Of a stretch of DNA of 64,000 nucleotides, positions 1-12,748 are shown in pieces. The stretch is from assembly GCF_000002995.4 (NCBI RefSeq), contig NW_025062475.1:4874528-4938527 (forward strand), in the 5' to 3' direction. Source of the stretch: Brugia malayi (lineage: Eukaryota; Nematoda; Chromadorea; Rhabditida; Onchocercidae). The first letter of the stretch is position 1. Every line of letters begins with the position of its first letter. Both the position numbers and the translations under genes were made by a program. Below the pieces are notes generated by a model. That model did no database searches, was not told the origin of the DNA, and worked only from the letters and a program-made list of their open reading frames with translations.

Positions 1-1668
1 AAGAGAAATTCATTAATTCGATTAGTGCAATAAATATATGCGTAGATTACTGTGAATTTATCAATTTAATAGTCTATACAATAAATCTTAATAATATGTT
101 ATTTTTCATTTAAAATTTGTATACAAATTACAATTTCATCCACCATCGCTAATTTTTTCATTTTTAATTTTTGAATTCTGTCATCAAACATATATTATCA
201 ATTTCTTATTTCATTCTCAAAATTTTGTCAGTCAAAACTTTTCTACTCATTTTCAGCTTTTGTTTGCTAAATTTGCATCTGATCACCGATTTATTTTAGT
301 TATCAGAAAAAAAGAAATCGTCATTTAATAATTAAAATTATTTGAGCTATTTTTAAAAGTCATACTTACCTGGTATTTTTTTTTCACCCATCTACCTTTT
401 TCTATAATAGGATAACTTGAAAAAGCTGGAAATTATTATTTCCAATTTTTTAATCACTTATTTTTCAAATTTTATCTTTTGAGAGAATGTCGTTAATATA
501 TGTTGCTAAATTTGTCATTTTTGAAATATAATAGTAAATTACCATTATATTATCACAGATTTATTTATGCAGCAAATTAGAGCAAATTTAGAAAAAATTA
601 GTGCGCATTAGGAATAATGCAAAAGTTACATTATAAATGATAATGAAAAAATTTGATTAATTGCTATTTTCATAAGAATTCATTTAATTTAATTACCAAT
701 GAAATGAGAAACAATGGGCTTATAAATTTTGAAAATTGATGGTAAATTTGGGAAAAGTGGTGAGAAAAAACACTGAAAATAAAATGAAATATAATTATTG
801 TTGTCAGGAAGAACAATTGATAATGGGTGCGGGAAGTTAATTACCATTGTTAGATATGATTAATTAAAAAATGGAACATATATAATGTTTTATTGTAATA
901 GATCTAATCTAGTTGATAGTTTCTTAAAGTGTAGAAATACTAAAATTCAAATCAAAGTTTGTTTTTGTTTTTCTGAGTTTTCAGCTTTTCTTTACTTTTA
1001 TTAGTATAGCAAAGTTAAATAAATGTTATGCAGTAGCAAGGTCACATAAATATTAACAAGTAAATAAATCATTTGGATTGAGTGAAATGTACATTTACAA
1101 GTTTTCGTACTGTAGTAGAAATTAATTAATTGATAAAAATTTCAAATGATTAATTCATATTACGGAATAATTGATATTAATACTCTATGTGACAGCTATT
1201 TATTAGTAATTATTCTGATTAAAATAGATTAGACAAAACATTTCAACTAATTAATTATTTGAAATAAATAAAGTAATCTGATTAGCAAAAATAAAGTGCC
1301 GAAAAAAAAGTGAAATAAAGAGATAGGATAAACGAATAAATAATGAAAATAAGAATTAATATTTCTGATGAAAAAAATTTGATTAAAAATGTTTTATTAT
1401 TTTTTTTTTTAAATATTTTTATCAGCAATGACTATTGCTAATGATAAAGAATGCTAAATAAATTTAAATTAAATTAAATAGTACACATGAGAATATTTTT
1501 TCAATTTAAGGGAATGAAATTTTATAGAAAGAAAAATTCAGTCGTTTAAATTGAAAAATCTAATTAGCAGTTTGAGTTAAAAAACAAATAAGCAGAAAAA
1601 CTTCACCTTACACTTAGTTTTAAAAATGGATACTTTAAAAAATAAAAAAATGATATATTTTTTTATAG
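1..1668. other. AT-rich stretch without recognisable gene
   Basis: Very AT-rich sequence with homopolymer A and T runs. I find no convincing exon on either strand. It is probably intron or 5' flank of the AIP3-domain gene whose first readable exon follows. Confidence 0.5.
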
Positions 1669-2245
1669 GACTGATAAGCAATCGGGATGGAATAGTGGAT
1701 TGGAAACAAATTGATGATAAAAAGGTATGCGTTAATTGCGCTGGCAAACAATTCAATCATTGAATAAAATTTTAAAAGGAGAGAGAAAAAAAAGTGGAAA
1801 GAGTGAGATATCAATAATAAAATGAATTGTTTGTGTAAAATGAATTGTTGTGTTAAAATTAAATTTTAAACTATAAAATGAATTGTTGTGTTAAAATTAA
1901 ATTTTAAACTCTTTCAGATTGACAATAAATCATTGAAATGTATAAATGAGGAATTTGTAAAGATTTTTAGAAGTTTTCTCTTTTTTTTAACAAAATATAT
2001 TGAACATATGTTTAAGAATTTGAGAAATTTAAAAAGAAAAAAAAATTTTAAGAAGAAAGGAAGCAAATTTAAATAAATAATTTATTGATAATAAAAATGA
2101 AACCATTTTCATTTCTTTTTTTCTGTTAAGGCACCATTGGCAAGCAGTGAATTAGATGAAATGAAAGATGAAGCACAAAAAAGTGATAAACAATTCTTGG
2201 AGTTATCAGTATCACAGCAGCAATTCGAACAACAACAACAACAGC

Positions 2246-2282
<37 letters not shown>

Positions 2283-5200
2283 GCTGCAAATGAATGACAA
2301 TTTGAATGAAATAAAAAGTGTCGATGAGATTCATTTGAATGATAGCCAAGCAATTAAAAACAGATCATTTGGTAAATAATTTCCATTAAAATTAATGTAT
2401 TATTAAAATGAAATTTATAAAAAAGAATTTACGAAAAAAATCACAGATAGCTCTCTTTTTTTTCAAAAATTTATAAAGTTAAAAAAAAAGACATAAAATT
2501 CCTTTCGATTTCACTCAATTTTCGATGCCTATTTTATTAAATTGCTATTTCCCACAGTAAATTATTCTTTTTTTCTCAATATTTAGTCAAAACCTAATTA
2601 TGAGAGAAATAATGAACGACAAAAATTAATTATTGTAAAGTTTATTTATCATAATTAATTAATAAATTTCATTTAAAAAAAAATGAAAAATCTAATTTTT
2701 TTTTGTTGTAAATTCTTTAGAAGAATTATTTTAGGTGTGGTATATCTTGAATTAAACGATGAAGTTAAACGAGCTCTTTTGCCACCATCGGTGCGTAGCA
2801 TTGATACTGTTCGAGCATTATTTCTACGATCCTTTCCACAGCTAACATCACAGTACCTTAGTCTACCATACGTTAAAATTTACATTCAAGAATCCTCGAA
2901 AGGACAACTTTTTTACGAGCTTGATGATCTCAGGTAAATATGCTTAATTAATTTGCAGTTAATAGCATTAATCATTTTATATTTTACTTAATATTCATCT
3001 AACTTTTTCTTTTTTTTGAACTTTCCATTGATCATTGCTGCTATAATTACTTTTTCGAGCAGCCTTTTTTTTAAAAAAAACGAGAAAATTTTGAAAAAAA
3101 AAGAGTAATTATTATTTGCAAAATGCGTAATTATTACAAATTTGATAAATAAAAAAAATTACAAATTTTACAATTTTTTTTCATTAAAAAATAAGCAATG
3201 TGGATTTAATTAATGCCAATATTCATTACTTTTTGTAAAGATTCAATAGAACTTTTCATTAAATCATAGCAGATTTTATAATTTTTTCATAACAAAATAA
3301 GCAAATATAAAAATTGCTAATTTCAAAGGCTTATGTAAATCTAATTCTAGTAATAATTAATTAATTAACTGATTAAAGAACTGTTAAGTTTTTTTTCATC
3401 TTTTAAAAGGGAAATAAAAAATGAAAATAATTCATTCAAATAAAAAAATAAAATGAAAAAATGTTGCGAAAAGTAAATAATAAACATCAGATGTAAATAT
3501 TAAAGATGAATACAAAAAGTTTGAAGAAAAAGATTCTAAAATGGAACTTCAAACAAATTATTTCATTTATGATGATACAATGTATTGCTGTAAATGTTTG
3601 AAAAAGCGAAAGTTATATTTGATAATCTAACAAATGTTAAAATTTTTAGCAATTTTCAACTTCGATTTCAATAATTTTTATCGAGTAATCAATTAATTAA
3701 TTTTTTTCTAAAAATTATAGTTATTATTTCATTGTTCAAACATTTTTTTTTGGAAAAACTAATTTAAACGAAATTCGCTTAGTCATACTAAAATAAATAG
3801 AAGCACACATTTTATGTATACAAAGCTTTGTATTCATTCTGTCATTCTAAAAACCGCCGAGTGTCAACCACTTCTTTACTTTTTTTCAGATCACCACTAT
3901 ATTCAATAAAGCAAAATTTGTTCGTTTGAAAAATTTTAAATTTGTTTAATTGGATAAGAATTTTGCTAATTTCTGAAACTTTTAATGAAGTTTGTTTAAA
4001 TTCATTAAATTCTAGAAGCATAAAGTTTTTAAATATTCTTGTTCTGCTTTTTTGTGTTGTTAAAAAGAAATGACTTTATTTTTCAGCTGATATTTTGAAA
4101 ATACTGAATTTTAAATTTTTTTTGAAAAAATTGAAATTGATCGGACTTGATTGAACTTTGAAAATCAAGCAAAAGATGCATAATATTCTAATATTCTTTC
4201 ATTGCAATAAAATCAACAAAAACGAATAACAATTTAGCAATTAAAAATAAAAAAAAATAAAAAAAAAGAAGCAAGAAAAAACTTTCATAAATAATTACTT
4301 TATTTTTTTAGAGATATCAAAGATCAAGCAGTACTAAAATTACGTGAACAATCAAATGGATATCAAACGACACAGTCGAATCGTTTTATCAGTAATCATT
4401 CATCGCTTGACTATTTAAGTGAATCGGAAATTGATCTGATGGATTATCGGAATCGTGTACCGGCACATCGTTATCGACCAGCAAGTGCTTTAGATAGTCG
4501 AATGCTCTCTGCTGCGGGTACTATTAAATCAACCAGGTATTTCAGAAATATTTTTTAATTTTACTTTTTTTGGTAAATTGTCGAAATAGCATGAATTTAC
4601 TGATAAGAATGGTAAATTTATATTGCTAGAATTACAAAAAAAAAAAAAAAAAAAAAAAAGTAGTTTTAATTTTTTGAAAATTAAAAAAACCATGATATTT
4701 AATAAGTGATAGTACCTCTGCAACTGTTTATTCATTTAATAATTCAAACGGTATTTTAATAATATTTTAATACTTAATAATTTGCGCAAGTGTAGCATAT
4801 TTATTCATTTGGTAAGTTAAGCAATAATTAAATAATATGATTACCATAGAATAATAATTTGTTATAATAAAATGTTATTGCTACCATTGTTATTATTATT
4901 GCTTTTATTGTTATTGCTATTATTGTTGTTGTTATCGTTGCTGTTTTTGTTGTTTATTGTTTGTTGTTGTTGTTGCTGGTTGGTTGCTTGCTGTTTGGAA
5001 TTTTTTATTTGAAATTTAGTGACAACTAATACCAACTAGATATTGTTTTATTTCAGATCTCCCATATCATCACGTTTTGATGCATACTGTGATCCTTATG
5101 CTAGTGATACAAGTAGTCAGGAACGTTCTGGATCAATTACGCCAATAATTGATAAGGAAGCAAGGCTAGTTAATTTTAAAATTTTAATAATCTGAAGTGA

Positions 5201-6353
5201 AATAAATTTTTTTATTAAATTTAATTGTTGTTAACAATTTAAGAAAAAAAAGCATCCATTACATATATTTTTGTCAAATGAAAAGTTTCAGTTCTATGAT
5301 GTTAAACATTTCCTTTACTTGATAATACTGCAAAAGCAAAAATTTTTAGTTATACCACAATTCTTTTATCAAAACTTATAATATTTGAAAACATTATATA
5401 TATTTTACAAACATAAAATTATACGATTAGATAATTTAAATATCAATTTACATTTAAGTACTAATCGATACTTTCATAGATTTAATAAATGATCTTTTGA
5501 AACCGAAAAATGCTCCAATTTATTAATTTTCATACCTTAATAGAATAATAAATGAAGAGAAAAAATAATCTGAAATAATAACAATCGTAACTTTCGTTTC
5601 TTTTTCTTCGTTTTCTTTCTAATTAAACTGCTCATTAATTTCTTCCTTTTCTTTTATGTCCAGTAATATAATCCTGTTCTTTTATGTAAATGCGACTGAA
5701 AAACTTGAATTTAATTATGGAAAGATATTTAACGGTATTATAAGTACGATTTTGCTCAATTAAATATGGCAAATGATTCATATGTGATATTTTTCTTTTT
5801 TTTTTTATCATTTCGATTCAGTAATTCTTGTCAACAATTATTGCATTTGAAATGCAATAGTGAAATGATGATGCCTCCCACTGACAATTATCAATTTAAA
5901 AAGGGAAAAAAATTGATATAATTTGAGGAGAAAGGAACAGAACTGATATATAAGAACAAATGTATTTAGTGGAATATTATAAAGAAATGAATTTTTAATA
6001 TAAAATTCATTATTGAATTACTGTTCTTTCTAAAAATTTTCAAAAAAAACTTGTAATATTTTAAAAAAAAGTGTTGGAAATGGATCGTTTCTATTGTTTT
6101 TATTTAAATTTTGAAAAGCTTTTCCAACATAATTAATATGTTAAGTGTGATCTAAATTTGATCGTTGTATTGTTTAGATTCCGCATGGAAACGATGGAAC
6201 GTCAATTAGCAGGTTTATCCTCTCTGGTGCATTCCGCACTGATAAGCAAAGGAATGAGCGAAACGAGCCAAAGAGATATGGAAGAATTACGAAAACAAAT
6301 TTTAGCACTTCATCCAGACGGTTTCTAATAATCATTATTTTTAACACTATTAC

Positions 6354-6384
<31 letters not shown>

Positions 6385-9300
6385 TCTAAGCATTTTTTCT
6401 TATTGTACTGAACATTTCATAGGCATCTTTCGTATTGCCAACATTTATAATTTGGTTTACTTTTTTAATTGTGTGCTTTTGATAAATTCACTCTCTTCTT
6501 TATATCAATGATTTTAAAATTCAGTTTACATTTTAGACTGATTTAGCATTATTATTATTATTATTACTTAAAAATTATAGTAGCATCAATTGCATCAGAA
6601 AGCAGTATACCAAGCACTGATCCGTCATTGATAGATTCTGTATTTCTAAATGGTGAAACACAACAACAAATTTTAAAATTTAAACGACATATAATTGAAA
6701 TGCAAAATCAATTAAAACAAATTCGACGTACAGTACAGGTATTTTTCATTTATTATTGAAAATAATAACCAAATAAAAAAAGGAAATCAATCAATAATTC
6801 TTCTTCTTTACTTTATTTTCTTAAGATATCGTAACTGTTATTAAAATTTATTGCAGATGAATACGCAAGCGTCACGTGATATTTTATCAGATGCATTTGA
6901 TCGAGTTCATCAGTACATTGCAGATTATTTGGGTGCAACGCCACATCGCTCATCAGCGCACGTCAATGATACACTTAAATCGGAACACATTAATCAAGTT
7001 GCTAATCTTCAAAAATCATTGCAGTGAATTTTTTTTATTGATAACTTAATAAATTGATTTTTTTTTTAAGAAAAGAAAAGTGAAATATGCAAATTTATTG
7101 CTTTAATTAATATTTATTAAAAAGACAGTGATTTCATGAAATTCTTTGAGATAGAAATGGTTAAAAGTATTTGATAGAGACCAATACACACTAAATGGTA
7201 TAAAATTTTCAGAATATTTGAAGAAAATGTTGAGGAAGTGAGACATTTGGTATTAAATACAAATCGGAAATTACGTATGAGTGAAGTGGAAGCATTTACT
7301 GAAACGCTTACAAGAATTGGTCGTAATGCAGCAAAATTAAAAAGTTTGCTCATTAATTTTACTTATTCATTTATATGTTACGAAAATTGCTTAACTTCTT
7401 TATTGGAAGACGTTTTCAAAGGAAAAAAAGATCAATTTTTTTTTTTTTTTTAGCACAATTTCCAACACTACAATATGAATTACAAAAGGAAATTAAAACA
7501 AATATGGAACGAATTGTTTGTGAGGAAAAATTCATCAAAGAAGAAACTGCACAAATTGATCAGTGCTTACGACGTTGTAAAACATTAGCCAATATGATGG
7601 TAACAATGAAAAAATTAGCAATGGTCCAAGACCCAAGTTTAAATGTCTCAAAAATTGAAAAGAATAACAACAATCGTACATTATTTACGCTTAAAGAAAA
7701 TGATTCAACAAATAATTCTACTAAATTTATGCAAAATAATCAAATAAATGGTTGCAATGATGCAGTAAATATGCAACAACAAATGGTGAATGAAAAAATA
7801 AACGAACAAATATTACCGCCATTAATACCACCACCGCCAATTTATTATGAAGGTATTTCTCGTTTTTTTTCTTCACATAAATTTAAAATGTATCAATGAT
7901 GAAAACAAATTACCAGAAACTTAAGCAATAAAAAAGAAAAGTATTTTTGAGTATGAAGTACAAATTACTACATTTTATTAATGGCAAATATTTTCTTTTG
8001 GTAGAAATAATATTTAAATTTTTTGATCCTTTATTTGATCTTTTAGTAATTATAGAAAAACATAAATAAATGATTAAAAACTTGTATAACGCAATATATA
8101 TATATATATATATGGAGAGAGAGAGAGAGCATAGATTAATAATTGGGTGATAGAATTATTCAATTTAAATATTTATTAAGAAAAAATGACTAAAATAATT
8201 TTTGATTTTTATTTAGGTACTTCAACATGTAATTCAAAAAGAAATGCAGATGCGAATGTTTTGGATACAATCTTAGATGAACTAACAAATACGGTAAAAC
8301 GTGATATGCGTTCTAAATCAAAATCACCCAATTCAACAATGTCAGTTTCAAATGGTCGAAATGGTCCACCAAAACCGCCCGAGCGTCATTCGACAATTGA
8401 TGTTCGAAATCGTTTTACATCATCTGAAATACATGAAATGCAACGTCGAGCAATTGAAAGTGTTTCACCTATTGCAGGCTAGTTTACATCAAACATCGCA
8501 AAGTATTTCATCTAATCAAAATTAGCGAACATTTTAAGGCATTCAATCCATTTTGGATTAATTAAAGAAAGTATTTCTAAATTTTAATAAATTCGATGGG
8601 ATGATGCTACAAAAAGTAATATAATATTCGAATTTAATAATTAGCCATTTCTTATTATTCATGTTTTATCTCAAATATTCGATTATCAAATTGCTATTTA
8701 ATGGACTTTCATTTCAATAAAACTAAGTATAATTCAAAAAATTTGCATTTTAATAAAAAAAATAAAAATTTTATAAAAGTTTTCGCTTTTTTTTATTCCC
8801 AAAAATACTGTTATCATGATTTTCTTTCTCTCTATCTTTATCTCCCAGTCCCTTTCTTTTTCTCCTTTTATTGCACAGCACTGCTAATTAATTATCATTC
8901 ACGAAAGCTTCCTTTTCTCCTTTCTTTTAAATCATTGTTTTGTTTTGTTTTATTTAACAAAGATTGGGAGAGAACGATTTATAAAAGAAAAAAAAAAAAA
9001 ACGGCTCGTTATTTCTCTAAATGATACTTGAAGACATTGTTAGATTGATGTATTTGAATAAATGGCGCAAAAGTACTAGCGAACAGATGTCGATGTCTTT
9101 CATATGACAAGTGATGAACATATGGCAAAATATTTCTGCAAATTACTTATTCCATTCCATTTAACGCCTAAAAAAAATACTTCCTTTTCCACTTAAATTA
9201 ATTATAAATTTACATCGAATTTTGGGGCATATATTTTAATATCACTAATATATTACAAATATACTTTTGTAAAGTTAAATAATTTTCAATATTTATCTTT

Positions 9301-10135
9301 ACAAAATAAAGATAATAACTGAATTAATTGCGAAGTTCATGAAGTTTTATAATATTAATCAAATTTAATTAATGATTATTTAGAGATTAACTGGTGAAAT
9401 TTAAAAAAATTTTTCCTATCTACAACAATATGATTGTATTATGAAAATTATGACCATCAATTGGATGATTGATATTGATGAAATATTAAAAAAAAAAAAA
9501 AAACTAAAAGTAATACAATTAATCATTGAATGACAACTTAAGCAGAATAAATCTTATATTATTTTACTTATTGTTTTATCAAAAATTCAACAAAGTAAAT
9601 TGATAATTTTAAACAATCCTAATAATAAATAAAAAAGAAATTCGATTTTCAACATTAATTTTTAAGATTAATGGCAAAAAATCCAAGAAATAATAAATAT
9701 GTGTGTTATAATTTACTTATTAAATCAATTGTTTTTTATAAAATAACCGTAATTTTAGCAAATAAACAGAATGTGATTAGAGAAATTTGTAACACTGCTA
9801 TGTTACTATGGTGATAAAATGAAAAAACGATGAATTTTTTTAGCAGTTCAATAAAATATAATAAAACTTTGGTCTTTTTTTCTTGATGGAATATATATTT
9901 AGAAAAAAAAATAAATAGTCTAATTAATTATTAAATAGATGACTTAAGCAGAATGAATTAATTGACTATTTTTAAGAATGAAATATTTAAGTATTCAAAT
10001 TAAATTTCAGGAAATCATTCAACAGTAGCAATGGAATTAGATGGGCGACAGGAAAAATTAGTGCAAAAGCAACGACAATTGCATAGTCAATTTGAACAAT
10101 TACAACAATTATGTGCGCCATCTAATATTATTTAA
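1669..10135 (+). CDS. AIP3/Bud6-domain coiled-coil protein (SRCIN1/KIAA1217 family), 5' end unresolved
   Basis: Exons read: 1669-1724 (tentative), 2131-2371, 2735-2933, 4312-4536, 5057-5164, 6178-6320, 6581-6738, 6857-7023, 7213-7343, 7454-7852, 8217-8477 and 10011-10135, about 736 codons, with phase agreeing at every junction. Order in the protein: a glutamine run; a conserved N-terminal block (ALLPPSVRSIDTVRALFLRS, then YVKIYIQES and FYELDDLRDI) typical of the AIP3/p140Cap/Sickle-tail family; a helical segment (METMERQLAGLSSLVHSAL); then coiled-coil blocks including VEEVRHLVLNTNRK and IDQCLRRCKTLANMM. Family members are cytoskeletal scaffolds linked to actin and microtubule regulation; that role here is inferred from the family. 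Introns after 5164 and 8477 need a GC donor. The AAG acceptor before 2131 and the first exon are the weakest parts, and the start codon was not found. Confidence 0.8.
1837..1910. repeat. 38-bp direct tandem duplication
   Basis: A 36-bp block ending TTTTAAACT occurs at 1837-1872 and again at 1875-1910, period 38, without differences. A CTTTCAG acceptor-like site follows at about 1918. It lies in a putative intron of the AIP3-domain gene. Confidence 0.85.
2229..2282 (+). repeat. CAA/CAG repeat encoding polyglutamine
   Basis: A nearly pure run of CAA codons with occasional CAG gives about 18 consecutive glutamines inside the second exon of the AIP3-domain gene. The run is in the frame that continues into the conserved domain. 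Confidence 0.9.
4870..4990. repeat. TTG/TTA low-complexity tract
   Basis: Intronic sequence made mostly of degenerate TTG, TTA and GCT triplets. Read on the minus strand it would be glutamine/asparagine codons, but no exon signals support coding. Confidence 0.7.
8092..8129. repeat. (TA)n followed by (GA)n microsatellite
   Basis: About nine TA units run directly into about eight GA units, in the intron between the exons ending 7852 and starting 8217 of the AIP3-domain gene. Confidence 0.9.
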
Positions 10136-12219
10136 AGAAGTGCAAAAATTTGTTTACTTTTCATTTTCTTTCTTTCTTTCTCTTTTTATTTATTTATTTT
10201 TTGTTTAACTTTGAAATTGTCAACAAAATTTTATAAAAAGAGGACAGGATTAAGAAAGAGAAAAATTTATGTAAGAAAAATTGTTTAAAATTATTCAAAA
10301 TGAAAGTACAATTAAATAAAGAAAAAGAGGAAGAAAAGGTAAGAAAGGGAAGTTTAAATAAGAAAATAGCATGTTTTTATTAATTTAAAAATTTTATGGA
10401 CTTTTTTTTGTGTTTTATTTTTTTTTTTCTTTCGCTTTTCTTTGGACGAGAAATAGATTGTATCTACTCACTACAAATAATTCGAAGTTTAATTAAATAA
10501 TAATCAGTAAAAATGAGAAATTATGCATATTATAAGGCACTCACTAGTAATAATGAATAATTAAAATTAATAATTAAATTATAGATTGAACTGCATTATT
10601 TAGTCTTGTAAAAACAGAATTAATTTACATTTGTGATGAGAAAAGATAATGTATCATAAATAACCGGATGAACCGAAGCATTACGTTACGTATGCTGGAT
10701 ATTCTCATCCGTGTTTTTTAATCATTTCAAATTTAATTTGAAACAAATAGAAAACAACGATTTATAATTGTTTAATTTAATCTAATTTAATTTTATGTTT
10801 GTATGATACGTTCTTCTCGAAAATTTATTATAATATGGAAATAATATTAAAGTTGTTTTTCTCAACTCATCCTAGTCATTCATTTATCATTTATTTTATT
10901 CTTTCTTTTTTAAGACTTACTAAATTTCTCATTTCGAGTGATTATTTCATGTTAATCTTAAGTTAATCAGTTAGTAATTCTTTTTTCTTGCACATCTGAA
11001 ATACAATTAACTGCACTAATTAGCAAAATAAAAAGAAAAATATCTTCTGATGATTAATATATGTGGGTTAAATGGTTTTAATTGATTTTTTTTTTTTTTT
11101 TGCTTGATATTTAGAACTGAAAAATTTTATGCGACATATTATCAAAATTATGTAAACGTAGAACCTTTCCGAGAAATCAATCAAATTCATACATAATCAA
11201 TAAATGACTAATGCTTGCCTACTACTGATGATGCAAAATTGTAGCCTATTTTCTGCATATATTTATTTGATCAGTTTATCAGTCTGATAAAATTCTCGAG
11301 CCAAAAAATGAATAGCAATAAGTACAATGGTTGCAGAGCGAAAATTATTACAATGGCAATAAATAAACTTTAGTCATTTGCTTGTTTTAATCGTTGCCGC
11401 ATAGTTTAAAAAATCTTGAAAATTTTCTTCCAGCATTTAAATTTTACAAATGCATCAACAAAGGATGAAAATTTCACACAAATAATCTTTTTTTTCTCCT
11501 ATTTTCTTTTCAATCTAACAAATGTATATAACAAACTTTTGCTAACTTTTTCTTGTCTAAACACGAATATTCCAAACTATCCCAGTTCTTTCAGATCATT
11601 TTTTTTTTCAAAAATTCCCAGGTCATATTTTATTTAATTGTTATTCTAAACCAAACCTCAGAAAAAAGTTCGAATGAAAACATATACAATCTTAAAGCAA
11701 TTTCAACCGAAAAAGAAAAAAAAAAAAAAAAAACTAACTAATTATTGAAAAGTCATACCAAAAAACAAGAAAAAAAAACCGGAAGAGTCGCATTTTAGTG
11801 CTTTACAGAAGTCAAAGGAGGTATCCAGATTTCGCGTATGCCATTTTAATATAATTTTACCAGAATGTATTAGCAAGGAATGAAGCTAGGTAATATATAT
11901 TCATTTAAGGTAATATATAATTTTTCGAGCCAATTCAAACCAATATCAGTACAAGCTCAGTTAAGCATATTAGAAACTCCGGAAAAAAAATTCAAAAAGC
12001 ATTATTAAATAGTTAGTTTATCAGGGATAATTTAAAAACGATAGTATTTGATAAAATACAAAAATTTTCAATAATCAATATCAAACATGAAATTTATCAA
12101 ATGGATGTGAAATTCTAAATGTGAAATATTTGAGTGTTACTTGTTGTCTTATTCAATACCTCAAATACCTACACACTCATAATAACCATTCGAATGATTA
12201 TTTTTGGTTCATTTAAAAA
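10136..12219. other. Convergent intergenic region
   Basis: Between the 3' end of the plus-strand AIP3-domain gene and the 3' end of the minus-strand UQCC5-like gene. AT-rich; it presumably holds both 3' UTRs. A short imperfect stem (CGGATGA near 10665 and TCATCCG near 10705) is visible. No exon-like reading frame was accepted. Confidence 0.5.
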
Positions 12220-12748
12220 CTACTTTTTTTCTCTCCTTGCTTCAATTTGTGATTGTACAGCTTGTGCAGATAATGAATCCATTTGTTTCAACCAATTCTC
12301 AAAATCTTCTAATTGTTGTTGCATCTGTTTCTTCCTAAATACCGTATAGTAGTTCACACCCATAAATGTGAATTTTATCTGAAATATAAAAACAAAGGAA
12401 ACCAAAGAAAAAATGCATCCAGATGGAATAAGTATGCTGAAATTTCTTCGCTAATTTCAAAAAAAAAAAGACAAAAGAATTTATCCATAGATTTATAAAA
12501 GTGATTAATATTTGCATTAGTTATAGATCACTTTTTAGTTATTCATAGATATTATTTAATATTTTAACAATGAATTAAATTCAGAAATCATAAATACGGA
12601 AATTTTACAGATGAAAAAAGAATAAAGCATTAAAAGAAAAAAATACTTTAAATAATTCAAAAGCTGCTCCTAATAGTATACATGCCGGAAACCAATAAAA
12701 TACATCCGGTCCAACTAATTGAATGAAACGCTTGCTACGTGAAAACAT
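12220..12748 (-). CDS. UQCC5: UQCC5/SMIM4-like complex III assembly protein
   Basis: Two exons, 12748-12647 and 12378-12220, join in phase 0 to give 86 residues. The N-terminus (MFSRSKRFIQLVG) is basic, followed by one transmembrane segment (VFYWFPACILLGAAFELFK) and a C-terminal tail with a Y-Y-x-V-[FY]-R-[KR]-K block (YYTVFRKKQMQQQLEDFENW). This order and spacing match small integral membrane protein 4, now called ubiquinol-cytochrome c reductase assembly factor 5, a mitochondrial inner-membrane protein needed for early complex III assembly in vertebrates. The family is very short, so identity rests on the pattern rather than a long alignment. The start ATG directly follows a CTTTCCAG acceptor, consistent with a spliced-leader site or a non-coding first exon. 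Confidence 0.72.

Noticed and set aside
1919..1957. Possible 13-codon exon after CTTTCAG (IDNKSLKCINEEF)
   Set aside because: The phase fits, but the exon is very short, AT-rich and not needed to keep the frame between the flanking exons; not enough evidence.
2109..2353. Minus-strand frames rich in cysteine or valine
   Set aside because: They are the complements of the CAA repeat in the AIP3-domain exon and have no independent support.
10664..10711. Short stem CGGATGA/TCATCCG as an RNA gene
   Set aside because: Only seven paired bases around a large loop; no tRNA or snRNA signature.
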